From Mytilus edulis (lineage: Eukaryota > Mollusca > Bivalvia > Mytilida > Mytilidae): DNA of 64,000 bases. Positions 48,431-59,262 of this stretch are shown in pieces; position 1 is the stretch's first letter, and each line of letters begins with the position of its first letter. The notes under the pieces are model-generated. The model saw only the letters and a list, made by a program, of their open reading frames with translations. It searched no databases and was not told the DNA's origin. Position numbers and translations under genes: made by a program. The stretch spans positions 18,761,386 to 18,825,385 of the forward strand of contig NC_092348.1 in the NCBI RefSeq assembly GCF_963676685.1. The letters are read 5' to 3'.

Positions 48431-48830
48431 AATAACCGTATAAGCGCGTTTGTACCCGTTTCAGCGGTCGGCTGATACCTTGTTACATTATCGTTTTTTA
48501 TTCGTTTAAAAATACGTTTAACCCTTTTAAAAAAAATCTTTTCAATTTTTTCTTGTCTCTGGTGATAGCCATGGGTGAAATAATCCTTTAGGCTTGTATT
48601 TACACGCTCAGATCCCAACTGATACCCTGTAACTTATTCGTTCCTTATTCGCTTGAAATACGTTTGTTAAGCATTGCACCTTTAAAAAAATCTTTCATTT
48701 TTTCTTGTCTTTAGTGCTAGCTATGCAATCTTAGAGGTGAAATAACCCTTTTATCGCGTATGTACCCGTTTAAGTGCTCAACTGACACCCTGTTACATAT
48801 TCGTTCCTTAAAACATACTTTATCTTTTTC
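48431..48830. repeat. three degenerate tandem units of about 150-160 bp
   Basis: Units begin at 48431, 48579 and 48741 with AATAACC-like sequence. Each contains a GTA(C/T)CCGTTT-like stretch, CTGATACC(C)TGTTACATTA-like sequence and TTCGTTCCTTATTCG. The first two also share TTTTTTCTTGTCTCTGGTGA-type ends. The minus-strand frame at 48382-48618 is a by-product of this. Confidence 0.6.
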
Positions 48831-48884
48831 TGCCAATGGTTTTGAAGTTGAATAATGTATCGTTAAAATGAGAGACGAGCTAGT

Positions 48885-49968
48885 TTAAACCAGAGTTATA
48901 GATATTTCCGTTTCCATTTGACTGGCACTACTATCTGAGCCATGATGAAGTTCATACATTCTCCTGTCCGGTTTAGAAAATATCAATGAGTTAAGCATAT
49001 TATTGACTTGTTTTCTAAAAGTTTGAGAAAAAAGAATACAAATGTAAAATACAATAACAGTTTTTGTCCACGCCATATAGTGTCTAATAACTCTAGCTTT
49101 TGCCAACTGCAATCTAAAGTGAGATTTTTGCAGCCATGATGGCGGATAAGTCTGATCAACGATATTTATTACAGTAGGTGGCAGCACTAACAAAAAGTAG
49201 AGCGTTGATAGAACTAGAGTGGCATGCGTCAATACCATCGGTGTTATTTCGTTGTCAGTTTCTTCAGGTACATTTCGTATACATAGTCCCGTGAATATTA
49301 ATATATCAAAAGTTATGATTAAAGCTAATGGAATGAATGAATAACAACTCGCTGACATCCAAGGCCAGATAACAACATGTAAATCACCATCATTATGAAA
49401 GAAAAAACAACCATCCATCAGTTCATATGTCCACATCGCATGTACACTTACAACAATAAGCCCAATGAAGATTGATATAGTAGCAAACTTTGCCATAAAC
49501 AAAGTACATATCTTTGATGATTTTTTCCTATGCCAAATCGTTATATATCGATCGATTGTCATAGAAACAACAAACCAAATGCTAGAATATGTTACAACTC
49601 GGCTACAAAATTGCCATAATCTACATATCCAGTCTGCCTGACTGTCTATTGATCGTTTTTTCTGCTACTATCGCTACCCACTCTGATCCCAAAAATAAAT
49701 ATAGCGTCAACAAACTTGTTAAAGCGTACGCTGATATATAGAACCCAATTGGATAATGCCGGAATGGTCTTGTTCTCATTACCAATAAAGTACAAACATT
49801 TCCGAATGTACCGAGAATGATCAAAACTGGTGGTACATATGTATTCACAACGTGTTCAAATTGTCTTTGGACAGAATTATCTTCGCAGCAGTACTGTACA
49901 TTATGATAGTACCTTGAATGATTCACGGACGAAGAACTAAAATTGTCCACGGTAACGTTATTTTCCAT
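48885..49968 (-). CDS. rhodopsin-like G-protein-coupled receptor, one frameshift
   Basis: Seven-helix receptor in one exon, about 360 residues if one base in the T-run at 49656-49661 is ignored. The start chosen is MENNVTVDNFSSSS at 49968, preceded by CTTCAGCA (good start context, possible 5'-UTR acceptor) and followed by several N-glycosylation sites (NVT, NFS, NHS). TM1 has LGTFGNVCTLLVM (the conserved GN); TM2 is ISAYALTSLLTLYLF. TM3 begins DWICRLWQF (conserved Cys) and ends in VVSMTIDRYITIW (DRY). The second extracellular loop has DGCFFF; TM5 has SFIPLALIITFDI; TM6 has FLLVLPP in place of CWxP; TM7 has FYICILFSQTFRKQV without NPxxY. The pattern resembles the invertebrate peptide-receptor groups (FMRFamide/myosuppressin-like), but the ligand is unknown. 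The upstream part (49621-50085) and downstream part (48885-49562) are each fully open, so the lesion is either recent or a sequence error. Confidence 0.8.
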
Positions 49969-50444
49969 TGCTGAAGACGCTAATATTTGTATCCTTTTGA
50001 CAATTAAACTCATTGTTGTATGCAAAGGCGTAAATCCAGTAATAATTGATAGTCTCCAATTAGTACAGGTCTCCCGTGTTTGCAATAAATTAAGAAGATT
50101 TATTGTTTAATCCATATGTGGCGGCATTGGTTTCCACATTTGAAGTGGTTAAGCAATAATTAACATACTATAGAAACGTCCATTGAATGTTATTGCCTTC
50201 ATTAAATGTCAATTTTTCTTTCGTAGTACCAATCTACAAAACAAAACATAAAGGTGTTATAGTCAAATCAATCCAATGTTAATGACAGAAAAGCGGAAAC
50301 AAATATCAATAAATAAGATCAATCAAGGTAAGTGGTACATTTTTGTGAGCTTGACTTATTTGTTAGTGATATTCAAAGATCTTGTTCTTTTACTGTTTTC
50401 CAGATATTCGGAATCCTTTGGTTTCATACATGTAATGTCGTTAA
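49969..50444. other. upstream region of the receptor gene
   Basis: The open frame continues upstream to 50085 but lacks receptor features. No core promoter motif is convincing. Confidence 0.35.
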
Positions 50445-51029
50445 CAAAGGAGTAGGGTCGGAAAGGACCGATTTCGGCCTCAAATTTTAGGTTCATCTGA
50501 CGAAGGATTTTGACCACTTTTTAAACACTTTAGTGTCTATTTCATTTGAATCAATTAGTTTATGTGAAAGATTTGAACTGATTTAGTCATTAAGAACGAC
50601 CCGATTCAAGCTCAAATATGGAAAATCTACCAAAAATGCCGAAAAATGTCACTTTTCAGATGGTTTTTGTCAAAAATGAAAGTGGCCGCATCCGTGTTCA
50701 TCCTCAACCTTTATATATGCTATGTATTATCATAAAATACACTTACATTTCAATATTTAGGATGAACACGAATGCGGCCACTTTCGTTTTACACGAAAAC
50801 CGTCCAAAATTTAACTAAAATGCTTAAATTGTGAAGATTTCAGTAATTTAGCATGACTTAATGGTGCTAGTACCCGATATATATGCATAGTATTGTCAAA
50901 AACATCCCATATTTATGTAGCAGAAGCATGCTACTGTCCAATATATAACTTAAAGTTTACACTTGAACAATTTTGTAAAACTGCTATATTTTGGGGCCAA
51001 AAAGGGGTCTTACTGGACCTACTCCTTTG
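50445..51029. mobile_element. non-autonomous inverted-repeat DNA transposon, copy 2
   Basis: CAAAGGAGTAGGGTCGGAAA at the start and GGACCTACTCCTTTG at the end. Collinear with the 4.6-kb copy over its length, including the internal GTGGCCGCATCCGTG / CACGAATGCGGCCAC pair, which is better preserved here. Confidence 0.8.
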
Positions 51030-53642
51030 ACAGCTTCCTCTACTTTTATTTTATGATTTTATTATAAATAGTTTTGAAACTCATTGATGAAAATCGAATA
51101 AAGTTCTTGTTAACATAGGTTTGGAAAGAACCAATGTGTCAATTTTTAACTGTATGAAAACGTTAACGCTATGGAGATAACGTAGTAACAAATGCTCCAT
51201 CTCAAAATGACAACTTTCTCTCACATAAAAAAAGCAGTTTGTTCGTCCATCTTTCAAACCCTATTGAAAGAATAAGTTTGCGTTTCTTTTTTTCGTTTTA
51301 TAGCGATGGTATATCACTTATATGTTCAGACTGTGGTCGTCAATCAATATTCTTCTGTAGTTTTGAAGTTTCGAAAAGATTTTAAAAAATAAAATAAATC
51401 TTCGATTGAACATATAAACGATGAATCCTGTGATATTATTTGCGTTCGAGTTTAATAATAAGCCAGTCCCTAACCACTATGTCGTCAAATTGCCTTTTGT
51501 CCATACAACTTTAATGCAATTTGCATATTGAGTCCCAGCACTAATTGTTTATGTAGACTTTCATTGGAGAAAAGTCTGAATATAAAGTTTAACAAAGGAT
51601 TGACAAAGAACTATACTTAAAAATATGACATGTTATTGAAAATTCAGTATTTGTCATTTCCGAGTATAGTGAATAATGACAACGTTATTAGATTAATATA
51701 CGAATATAGCAAAAAATGAAACTAGGAAGACTTCCGTATTACAGTCGATAACGTAAATGTAGAATATCACTTTTGTTCTAAAACAGCACTTATGGAAAAT
51801 TTAAAATAATAAAATGCACAGCTATTTGATTACTAAATAGACATATTCATATATCGAATGCAACATTAAAGTATTCCCTCAGGAATTTGACAGTTGTCCT
51901 ATGTTAGCTCCATCAAGTGAAGTTTTCGATGATGGTCAAAAGTTATCTTTGTGTAAATACGCAGTACCCTGAATACGTGTCATAAAAGACACAACGCAGG
52001 ATTAGTAATTTTAGTTAAGTTCAGAACAACAAAACGATGAATAAGATGCTCTCGCGCTATAATTGTGAAATGAGACAGCTGACAACGCTGATGAGCTTCT
52101 TTCATTTAACTATATAAAAATAATGAAGATTACCTATGAGACAACTATCAACCTAATTTCAAATGAAGATGATATGAGCAACTATTTGCAACTGAACAGC
52201 TTCAAAAATCAGAAAAACTCATCTATAAACAGCCCCGACATGACAAAATACGACACATTTTAATTGAGAAAGCTAACGGGCTAATTTATAACAAAACAAA
52301 TAACAAAACAAATATGACAGACATGGACCATCGACAACCACTGTCTTGGCTTAGGCGCTGACATATTGTGGTTTGCTTAAGCATGTTTCTGAGCGCTAAA
52401 ACCTATCTCTAATCTTGAAGAGTGAACAGTACACCTTAAGACTAAAATATAAAATAAAAGCTATTGTATTATGTTTTCACCCCATGACCGTAATAACGTT
52501 ACTAGTACTAAGAACTACTTTTTTAAATACTCTATTTTAGAATTATAACAATTGTCACAAGACAAGACATTACAGGACACAACTAATTCCTTGTAATGGC
52601 TCCTGTATAAATGTTATACGACATCGCATTGTTCCATGTAAACAAATTGCATCATAAAAAAATCAAACATTTCAATCAAACGAAAACGTATGGATAGTAA
52701 TTGAATATTTAATTACCTTAGATAGAACTGATATTTAAAAGAAGGGTTGAATAAAATAGCAAAAATACTGAGCTCCAATGAACATTGCTTTCATATCAAT
52801 GAAAAAATTTCGAATAAAAATATATATCCTTGATACTCGTTACTAGTGACAATTGCTATTTGCACGATTGGTGTTGGTGCTAAGATCAAATGTTAATCGC
52901 TGGGACGTTGATCAGTTTAACGACCGTCTGTATAACCATTATTTTCAATTTAAGATAAAATCGCTTCGACATGAGCTTAATGTGTATCTTACATTATTTA
53001 TAAGATTAAAAAAACGGGTGTTGGTACATATACACGAATCCAGCAGATGTGAGTACTCTTCAATTACCAATATTGCATAGATTTGGTTTTTACTATAGAA
53101 GATTTTACTACAGATTACATCAAAAGCAGGACAATGATGCTTCAACACAATCAATTTAGTTTGTCTTAATTAGATTGTACAGTTATACAAGGCCTGAAAA
53201 AAAATTGAATTGTGCTTTGGTTAACCATTGTGTTGAAATCAAAACCTTCAGGTGTTACAATATTTAGCATGATGTAAATGCATTTCTTCTTGGATATAAT
53301 TAATTGCATGTAGCATTGATTTATCAGCTTAATTCTATCAATAATGAAATATGTTTTAAGTAAGCCTATTTAGACCATGGCAATTATTATCAATTATGAC
53401 ATAATTGATAGCAAGTGTGAGAAGACACTGCACTCAAATAAAGTAATGTAAAGAATAGTAGGTTATACGAATTATATCTCGCGTAATAATTTACTACTTT
53501 GTCAACATCAAGATATCATAACTGGTAAACATGTAACTAGTCTTTATCTAGGGTTGTAACTTGTAAGTTTGTAACACAGTATACGATGTATTATGGCAAA
53601 TATATGGAGGAACGGATGAGTACATATTATCAGTTGTAAAAA
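51030..53642. other. intergenic, no gene supported
   Basis: AT-rich. A family A scrap, minus, at 52122-52160 (ATGAAGATTACCTATGAGAC AACTATCAACC). Overlapping frames near 52.85-53.15 kb have no motif. Confidence 0.45.
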
Positions 53643-53860
53643 AGAGAGGCGAAAAATACCAGAGGATTTCCGTAGGTGAATCTGCGGAAGGATCATTTCC
53701 GCTTCTTCGAATTATATTTTATGTCTTGCGACATGGTATATTTCACTCATAGATCAAAAATAAACTGACAACGCCATGGCCAAAAAAGAAAAACAGACAA
53801 TTAAAAGTACACAACATAGAAAACTGAACACTAAGCAAAACGAACACCACCAAAAACTGT
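53643..53860 (-). mobile_element. retroelement tail interrupted by an 18S-derived insert
   Basis: Read on the minus strand: GTTTTTGGTGGTGTTCGTTT, GCCATGGCGTTGTCAGTTTA, then GATCTATGAGT (to about 53746), then about 80 bp not found in other copies, and finally CCTCTGGTATTTTTCGCCTC (53643-53664), which is the normal end. The expected TTGACTGTCC between these parts is missing and replaced. Confidence 0.65.
53667..53697 (+). rRNA. fragment of the 3' end of 18S rRNA
   Basis: TTTCCGTAGGTGAA-T-CTGCGGAAGGATCATT equals the nearly universal last 31 nt of eukaryotic 18S rRNA before ITS1, with one C-to-T change. Only this fragment is present, so it is not a functional rRNA gene. The following about 50 bp might be ITS1 sequence. 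Confidence 0.8.
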
Positions 53861-54062
53861 ATTTTGTTAAGCACACAAAATGTTGATCGAATTTTTGTGT
53901 ATTTATATTAAGATTTTCTTTTAGAGATACATGATCTGTGTTATTGTTTTGCCTTTTAGTTTGCATATTGCACATTTCAATGGAATTACCTAGTAATTAT
54001 AAAACATAAAACGATTACGAAAAACTTTACAAGCGCTAAAGATCCAATGGTAATTTATAGTA
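53861..54062. other. short intergenic segment
   Basis: Nothing recognised. Confidence 0.4.
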
Positions 54063-54662
54063 TTAAGGTGGTATGGGAGTCTAAAATAAAAATGATAGAA
54101 TTTGTTCATACTTTGCCAAAACGTTGTATCTATTGATACATGTTGAAAAATATAATAAAAATGATAGGTCACCGCGCATTTTCTCAAGCTACAGGACGGG
54201 ACAAAATGACACATTTTGTATGGATTATACAGGAAAAAACACAATTTTGTGATTAGAAACTAAACAAAATGATAGAATTGTTAAATACTTCAGGAAAAGA
54301 TAGCTTTCAGACACTGCTTTGAGAATATCAAAAGAAAAGATAGGGTCACCGTACGTTTTTTTCGGCTAAAATACAAAATAGGAAAATTCCATACAGAATC
54401 CTTCAGAAAATGCACTTTTTTAGAGTTACCTCCCCTTAAAATGCCAATTTAAAAAAAAATAAAAACAACCAAAAATAATTAACATTTGCAAAAATATCAA
54501 TATTTAGAAGTTATATTCTTATAAATTGGTACTTTTAAATGAAAATGTACATTAAACATCTGCATTCCTGCATCAAATTTTGCTAACTTGATGGAAAATC
54601 TGGACCCTTGATTCTCTGTTTTTTACAATCCAAGATGGAGGAAGACACCCATACCACCTTAA
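54063..54662. mobile_element. 600-bp MITE bounded by TTAA
   Basis: It starts TTAAGGTGGTATGGGAGTC and ends GACACCCATACCACCTTAA, near-perfect 17-19 bp inverted ends. TTAA at both borders fits either piggyBac-type TTAA targeting or part of the inverted repeat with a TA target. The interior contains two related blocks (AAAATGATAGAATTTGTTCA / AAAATGATAGAATTGTTAAA; GATAGGTCACCGCGC / GATAGGGTCACCGTACG). Confidence 0.8.
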
Positions 54663-54714
54663 TAGCAAAAACAGGTATTCTTTATATGGCTATTAATTAT
54701 ATCAAGTAAATAAA

Positions 54715-54870
54715 CTCATCATAGATACCAGGATTAAACATTTTGTTCCGTCTACAAAAGATTTATTTATGAAATTTGAATCAGACACGTTTAAAATGGG
54801 CTAAAAAAGGTCGGAGAACATTGAGGTTAAACATTCTGAATTGGTCTGCCAAGTACAGCTATTCCTTTCT
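54715..54870 (+). repeat. family C repeat, diverged
   Basis: CTCATCATAGATACCAGGAT TAAA, GTTCCGTCTACAAAAGA, AGGTCGGAGAACATTGAGG, TGCCAAGTACAGCTA; the same order as the 2.57- and 56.4-kb copies. Confidence 0.6.
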
Positions 54871-56374
54871 ATTCCTTTCGTAGACATCTTCGTATTCCGG
54901 ACAAAATCAAAGTTTTGTAAACAGTTAGTTTATATTTATGACCAATTCAATGATGATTTATGTAAACACAGAAGTTCTACAATTTAATCCTATCATTATA
55001 GGTTAATACATGTGCATTACGATCGTGTATCAATTTTCTTGTACAATGTAAATGTAAATAATTAGTTTTTCCGAAATATCTCTACATTTCAGTTTCTCTA
55101 TGATATTCACCTTATACCTTGTACTATGCATTTTCACATTTTAAAATCTGAAATCAAATATTTCCTATTAAATATTTAATGAAGCTTGCCATTTTCTCGG
55201 ATTTTATTTCCAAATTAAGTAACATGTGCACATACAAAACTGTAATTAAACAGAACATTAATGGAATCAATTGATCAAATATTCTTTGAGTAATCAATTA
55301 CTAATTTTGTATTTAAAAAAAAGGCGGCTTAAGGTCACATCCATGAAAAATACATCTTCACGGCAGGCTCATTAAAACGTGTATTATAATTATATCCTTG
55401 TATTCTGATGAAAAGTGATGCGTTTTATGCTTATATTAAGACTTTATAACACTTTAAATTGATTTATAAAAGTGCTTTACTCATTCCCATGAAAGCTTTA
55501 GAAAGGATGTTAATAAACTTTGGTCATTTAAATTATTTTTCTGAAATGAAGTTATATATGTTATAAGGAAATCTAAACAAGTCGTCTCCTCAGGCAATCA
55601 TGAAGGTCTGGCAAATAACAAAAAAAAACAGTGTTTATGTGAGTGGGAGAAATCGCCCATTTAAATACGTTTTGATTTCATTACACGATACTTAATGAGA
55701 CAAAATTGAATTTAAAAGCAAAAGATATATACTGCAAACCAGCAGAGCAGAATTCTTCAAATTTGCGAACAACATGCATACTAACAACTTTAGAGGACAC
55801 ATTTGGAATATTCAATCGAAAATGTTTAATTCACAATTTTTAAAAAGAACAAGCATATGAAATTATTTCTATGCGTCTCTGTTGACACCTATACAATTTA
55901 TCAAAAAGTCAGACATCTCTAAAAATGTGATCAGTAATACATTAACATACAATGTAAAATAAATACATTTTTTTTGTTCATTTCTGGACCGAATTTTTAT
56001 GTAATTCTACATTCAGATAGATGCAATTGATCATGTACAAAATCAATTGTTTATATTTATGAGTACATAAAGGTATATACAATCGTAAAATTATGACAAT
56101 TTACTTTAATTTTCTCTTGGGTTAAAGGACAATATTTCCAAGTTGAGTGACATGTCCACATTTAAACTTTGCATAATCATCAGAGTAATGTTATCGATTG
56201 AACAAAATGGTGGGTTGAATATGGTTTTGTGGCATGCCAAACCTCCCGCTTTAATGGCCATGGTAAATATAACATTAAAATTACAACACAACATTACAGG
56301 ACTACAATAAAAATATATAGAAGAACATATCTGACAAAGAAACACACGACCAATAGCTAACAAAAGGCACCTAG
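54871..56374. other. intergenic, no gene seen
   Basis: AT-rich. The minus frame at 56106-56363 has no recognisable domain. Confidence 0.45.
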
Positions 56375-56525
56375 TTTAACATTTAATACGCCAGAAGTGC
56401 ATTATGTCCACACAAGATCTACTAGTGACGCCCAAATACAAAAGTTTGAAAGCCGAAACAAGCACAAAGTCGGACAGCATTGAGGACCAAAAGATCAAAA
56501 AAGTTGTGCTAAAGACGGACGGGGT
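56375..56525 (+). repeat. family C repeat, diverged
   Basis: TTTAATACGCCAGAAGTGCA, ACAAGATCTACTAGTGACGC CCAAATAC, ACAGCATTGAGGACCAAAAG ATC, AAAAGTTGTGCTAAAGACGG. Confidence 0.65.
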
Positions 56526-57058
56526 TTTCTGTTAGTTACAAGAACATCCCTATTATTTAGAATAATTTATACTTTTGCAAACAGTAAATTTATAAAATTA
56601 CTATACAAAAGATGTACATGATAAAACTGAAGTATTAACTAATTACAGGAAACAACTAAAATACATTACATAACCAGACATTTGCAACACAAAATGTAGA
56701 CACATCCGAATAAGTTTAAACCTCAACGCCAAGTGACGTCATATTTGAAATTGTAAAAACTGATAAAAAAATACGTCATTTGAATTTGTAAAACAGATCA
56801 TCAAAAAATGAAAAATGACGTCACATTTAAATGAATAAGATAGAATTAGGATTGATTTAAGATTATATTTGAACTAAAAACTGATATTGCATTTAATAAC
56901 AATGCATTTCTAATATCTATTTGACCCTTCAGAGAAAATTTTCCCAGAATTATAATTTATGCTTGATATCCACTGCACGTTAAATATCATCTGGTTGAAA
57001 ACTAACGCTATCAATACTGTCAAGTAAAAAGTTCAATTTCAGTGAACTTCAATGGCCC
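56526..57058. other. intergenic, no gene seen
   Basis: Several AAATGACGTCA-like words (TGACGTCATATTTGAAATTG, AATACGTCATTTGAATTTG, AATGACGTCACATTTAAATG) between 56731 and 56834 form a small, irregular repeat group. Confidence 0.4.
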
Positions 57059-57245
57059 AACATTATACAGTGAACTTAAATAGCCAAAATATTATACAGT
57101 GAACTTTTAAATAGCCAAATGTTATACAGTGAATTTGAATAGACAAAATATTATACAGTGAACTTTTGAATAGCCAAATATTATACAGTGAACGTGAATA
57201 GACAAAATACGATACAGTGAACTTATATAGACAAAATATGAAATA
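57059..57245. repeat. tandem repeat, about 30-bp unit, 6-7 copies
   Basis: Unit: ATACAGTGAACTTTTAAATA GCCAAATATT, with alternating AATAGCC and AATAGAC forms. The minus open frame covering it is repeat-derived. Confidence 0.9.
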
Positions 57246-58126
57246 GGTCACTCAGCCGGTGTATAACAAATTGAGCGTGCATTGTACATTGTGACGACTC
57301 AGTTTTCATGAAAGTCCTCGTCAGTTAGACAGAAACAAAACTATTAAAGGCAAATAAGAAACAGCTGAGTGCCGACTTTAGACAAACACATTTTTTTTAA
57401 GCAATTAAATATGTTATGTATAAATAGGAAGCTAGTTTCATCCTCAATTATACAGATCTTTCTCTTTAATTGAATGAATACTGTATTTATCGGAACTACT
57501 TAACGCATAATCGAAACCCTTAACTACTGTTGTTCATTAGTCGGAAAATAGAATCTACTAACCTTGGCGTCGGTCTCATGGCAATCTTAGAAAAAGCAAT
57601 AATCGTGTCATATTAAACTGCTGAGCGATTTCGTAAGACCAGAAACAGGAAAACATATTGTATAATTATTTCATATAGAGCCGAAAATGTATTCTGAATA
57701 GCCATCCAGCAAGAAAGGGATAGAGAGTCAATTATTGGCTACATTAATACAGAAAAGCACGAATAGGTATAAAGGGGTTTGTATTGAATCAATTGATGAT
57801 TTATTTGAGAAATAATAATGAGTTGGAAAGATTCAAGTTACGATACAAACATTATGCAATGAACAGATTATCAATGAAAGATGCATATGTGTAAGTAATC
57901 TCAAAGTATTTTAAAGTGTAGCCAACATAAAACATGCCGATAAATAATTTAATAATTATAACGGATTGTTTCATTTAAAATTACAAGTATCAAGATAGCG
58001 CGCTTAACACTTTCTATTGTACAAGTATCTTTATCTGAATTATCTGCCCTTACTTTTGGGTTGCCTCCCCTTATGTGGCAAATCTGAAAAAAATCGAATC
58101 AAACAAAAGTAATCTGTGTTTTGTAA
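57246..58126. other. intergenic, no gene seen
   Basis: Nothing recognised. Confidence 0.4.
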
Positions 58127-59262
58127 TGCCTATGTCACACATTCACTGATCATCTCGCCGGATCAGCTACGGTGTTAATCTCACGGATGATCCCGGAAAT
58201 GGAGTTTCCGTAGTCTAATACAGATCCTATACTGATGCACAACGGTATGACTACGGGTGTTGACGTTACTACCACGGATAATACAGGACGGGGTTCATTT
58301 TGGCGACATGAGTGATACAGGTTCTTACGGTAAGACACGGTAAAATACGGAAATGGCACGGTTAAGTACGCAACAACACGTGTCGTGACTTCTGTACTGC
58401 AGATGAACAACGGTTTCCTACAGTATGAGCAAGGGTTAGTACGAAAGAGAACGGTCTGAAACGGAATAGTACGAACATTACATTTCTATAATTTACTTGT
58501 TATTTATCATTTCAATATGGCAGTTAATTGATATTATTTTCTATCTTGATAAAATAAATCATTTATCTGTCTGTCTGTACTATGTGGTGTTATTCGTAAT
58601 CCTTGGACCAATAACATGTGGCAGTTCTTGTAATATATTCAGAACTTTTCTTTCAAAGTTCTTTTAATTAAAAATGTTGCTGAATTTACAGTTTAAAGTT
58701 GTATCCAGACTTTTGGAGATCCTTGAAATCAAATATCAACAAAAAATTGAGGTTTCCTCAATCCATGCAAATTGGTACAGTAGTCAGTATTTTGTCGTGT
58801 TGTAACGTAGGAAACCGTAATAGACTCTTAGAAACCTGGCTGATACCCAGCTATCCTATTACCACGTACTAAAAACGTGCCGTTACGTGGCACAGTCGTA
58901 ACAAATCGTATTGTATTCTTACTAATATGTGGTGTAACCGTAATAGTACATAGTTCTTTGAAACTAGCCGTAGCAATCATTTTGGCCTACGAATAAGAAC
59001 GGATTAATACGGTTTTGATAGGGACTATAACGGATTAGTACGATCTTATACGGATTAGTAAGGAGTTACTACGGTCGTTTGATTCGTTGTCTAATTTTGC
59101 GCATGTTCAAAAATTGTCAAGGATATACAAGTACTACTACGATCTACTACATGTACGTTTGACCACGACAACAATACGGATATCTACGGACTTATACAGA
59201 TTGATGCCGGATAGTATCCGTAGCTAATCCGGTCTCGAATCCATGAATGTGTGACCTAGGCA
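58127..59262. mobile_element. 1.14-kb Harbinger-like non-autonomous DNA transposon
   Basis: It starts TGCCTATGTCACACATTCA and ends TGAATGTGTGACCTAGGCA. TAA precedes and follows it (58124-58126, 59263-59265), the three-base duplication typical of PIF/Harbinger transposons. Both subterminal thirds are packed with ACGG / CCGT words (CGGATTAGTACG, TACGGATTAGTAAGG, TTATACGGATT), mainly one orientation on each side. The middle (about 58480-58720) lacks them. No transposase frame. Confidence 0.8.

Noticed and set aside
48382-48618. Minus-strand frame of 78 codons downstream of the GPCR
   Set aside because: It lies across degenerate tandem units and reads through them; no domain.
57063-57251. Minus-strand 62-codon frame
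   Set aside because: It is a translation of the 30-bp tandem repeat.
58150-58410. 86-codon minus frame
   Set aside because: It is within the Harbinger-like element's ACGG array, whose few TAA/TAG on that strand create chance open frames.
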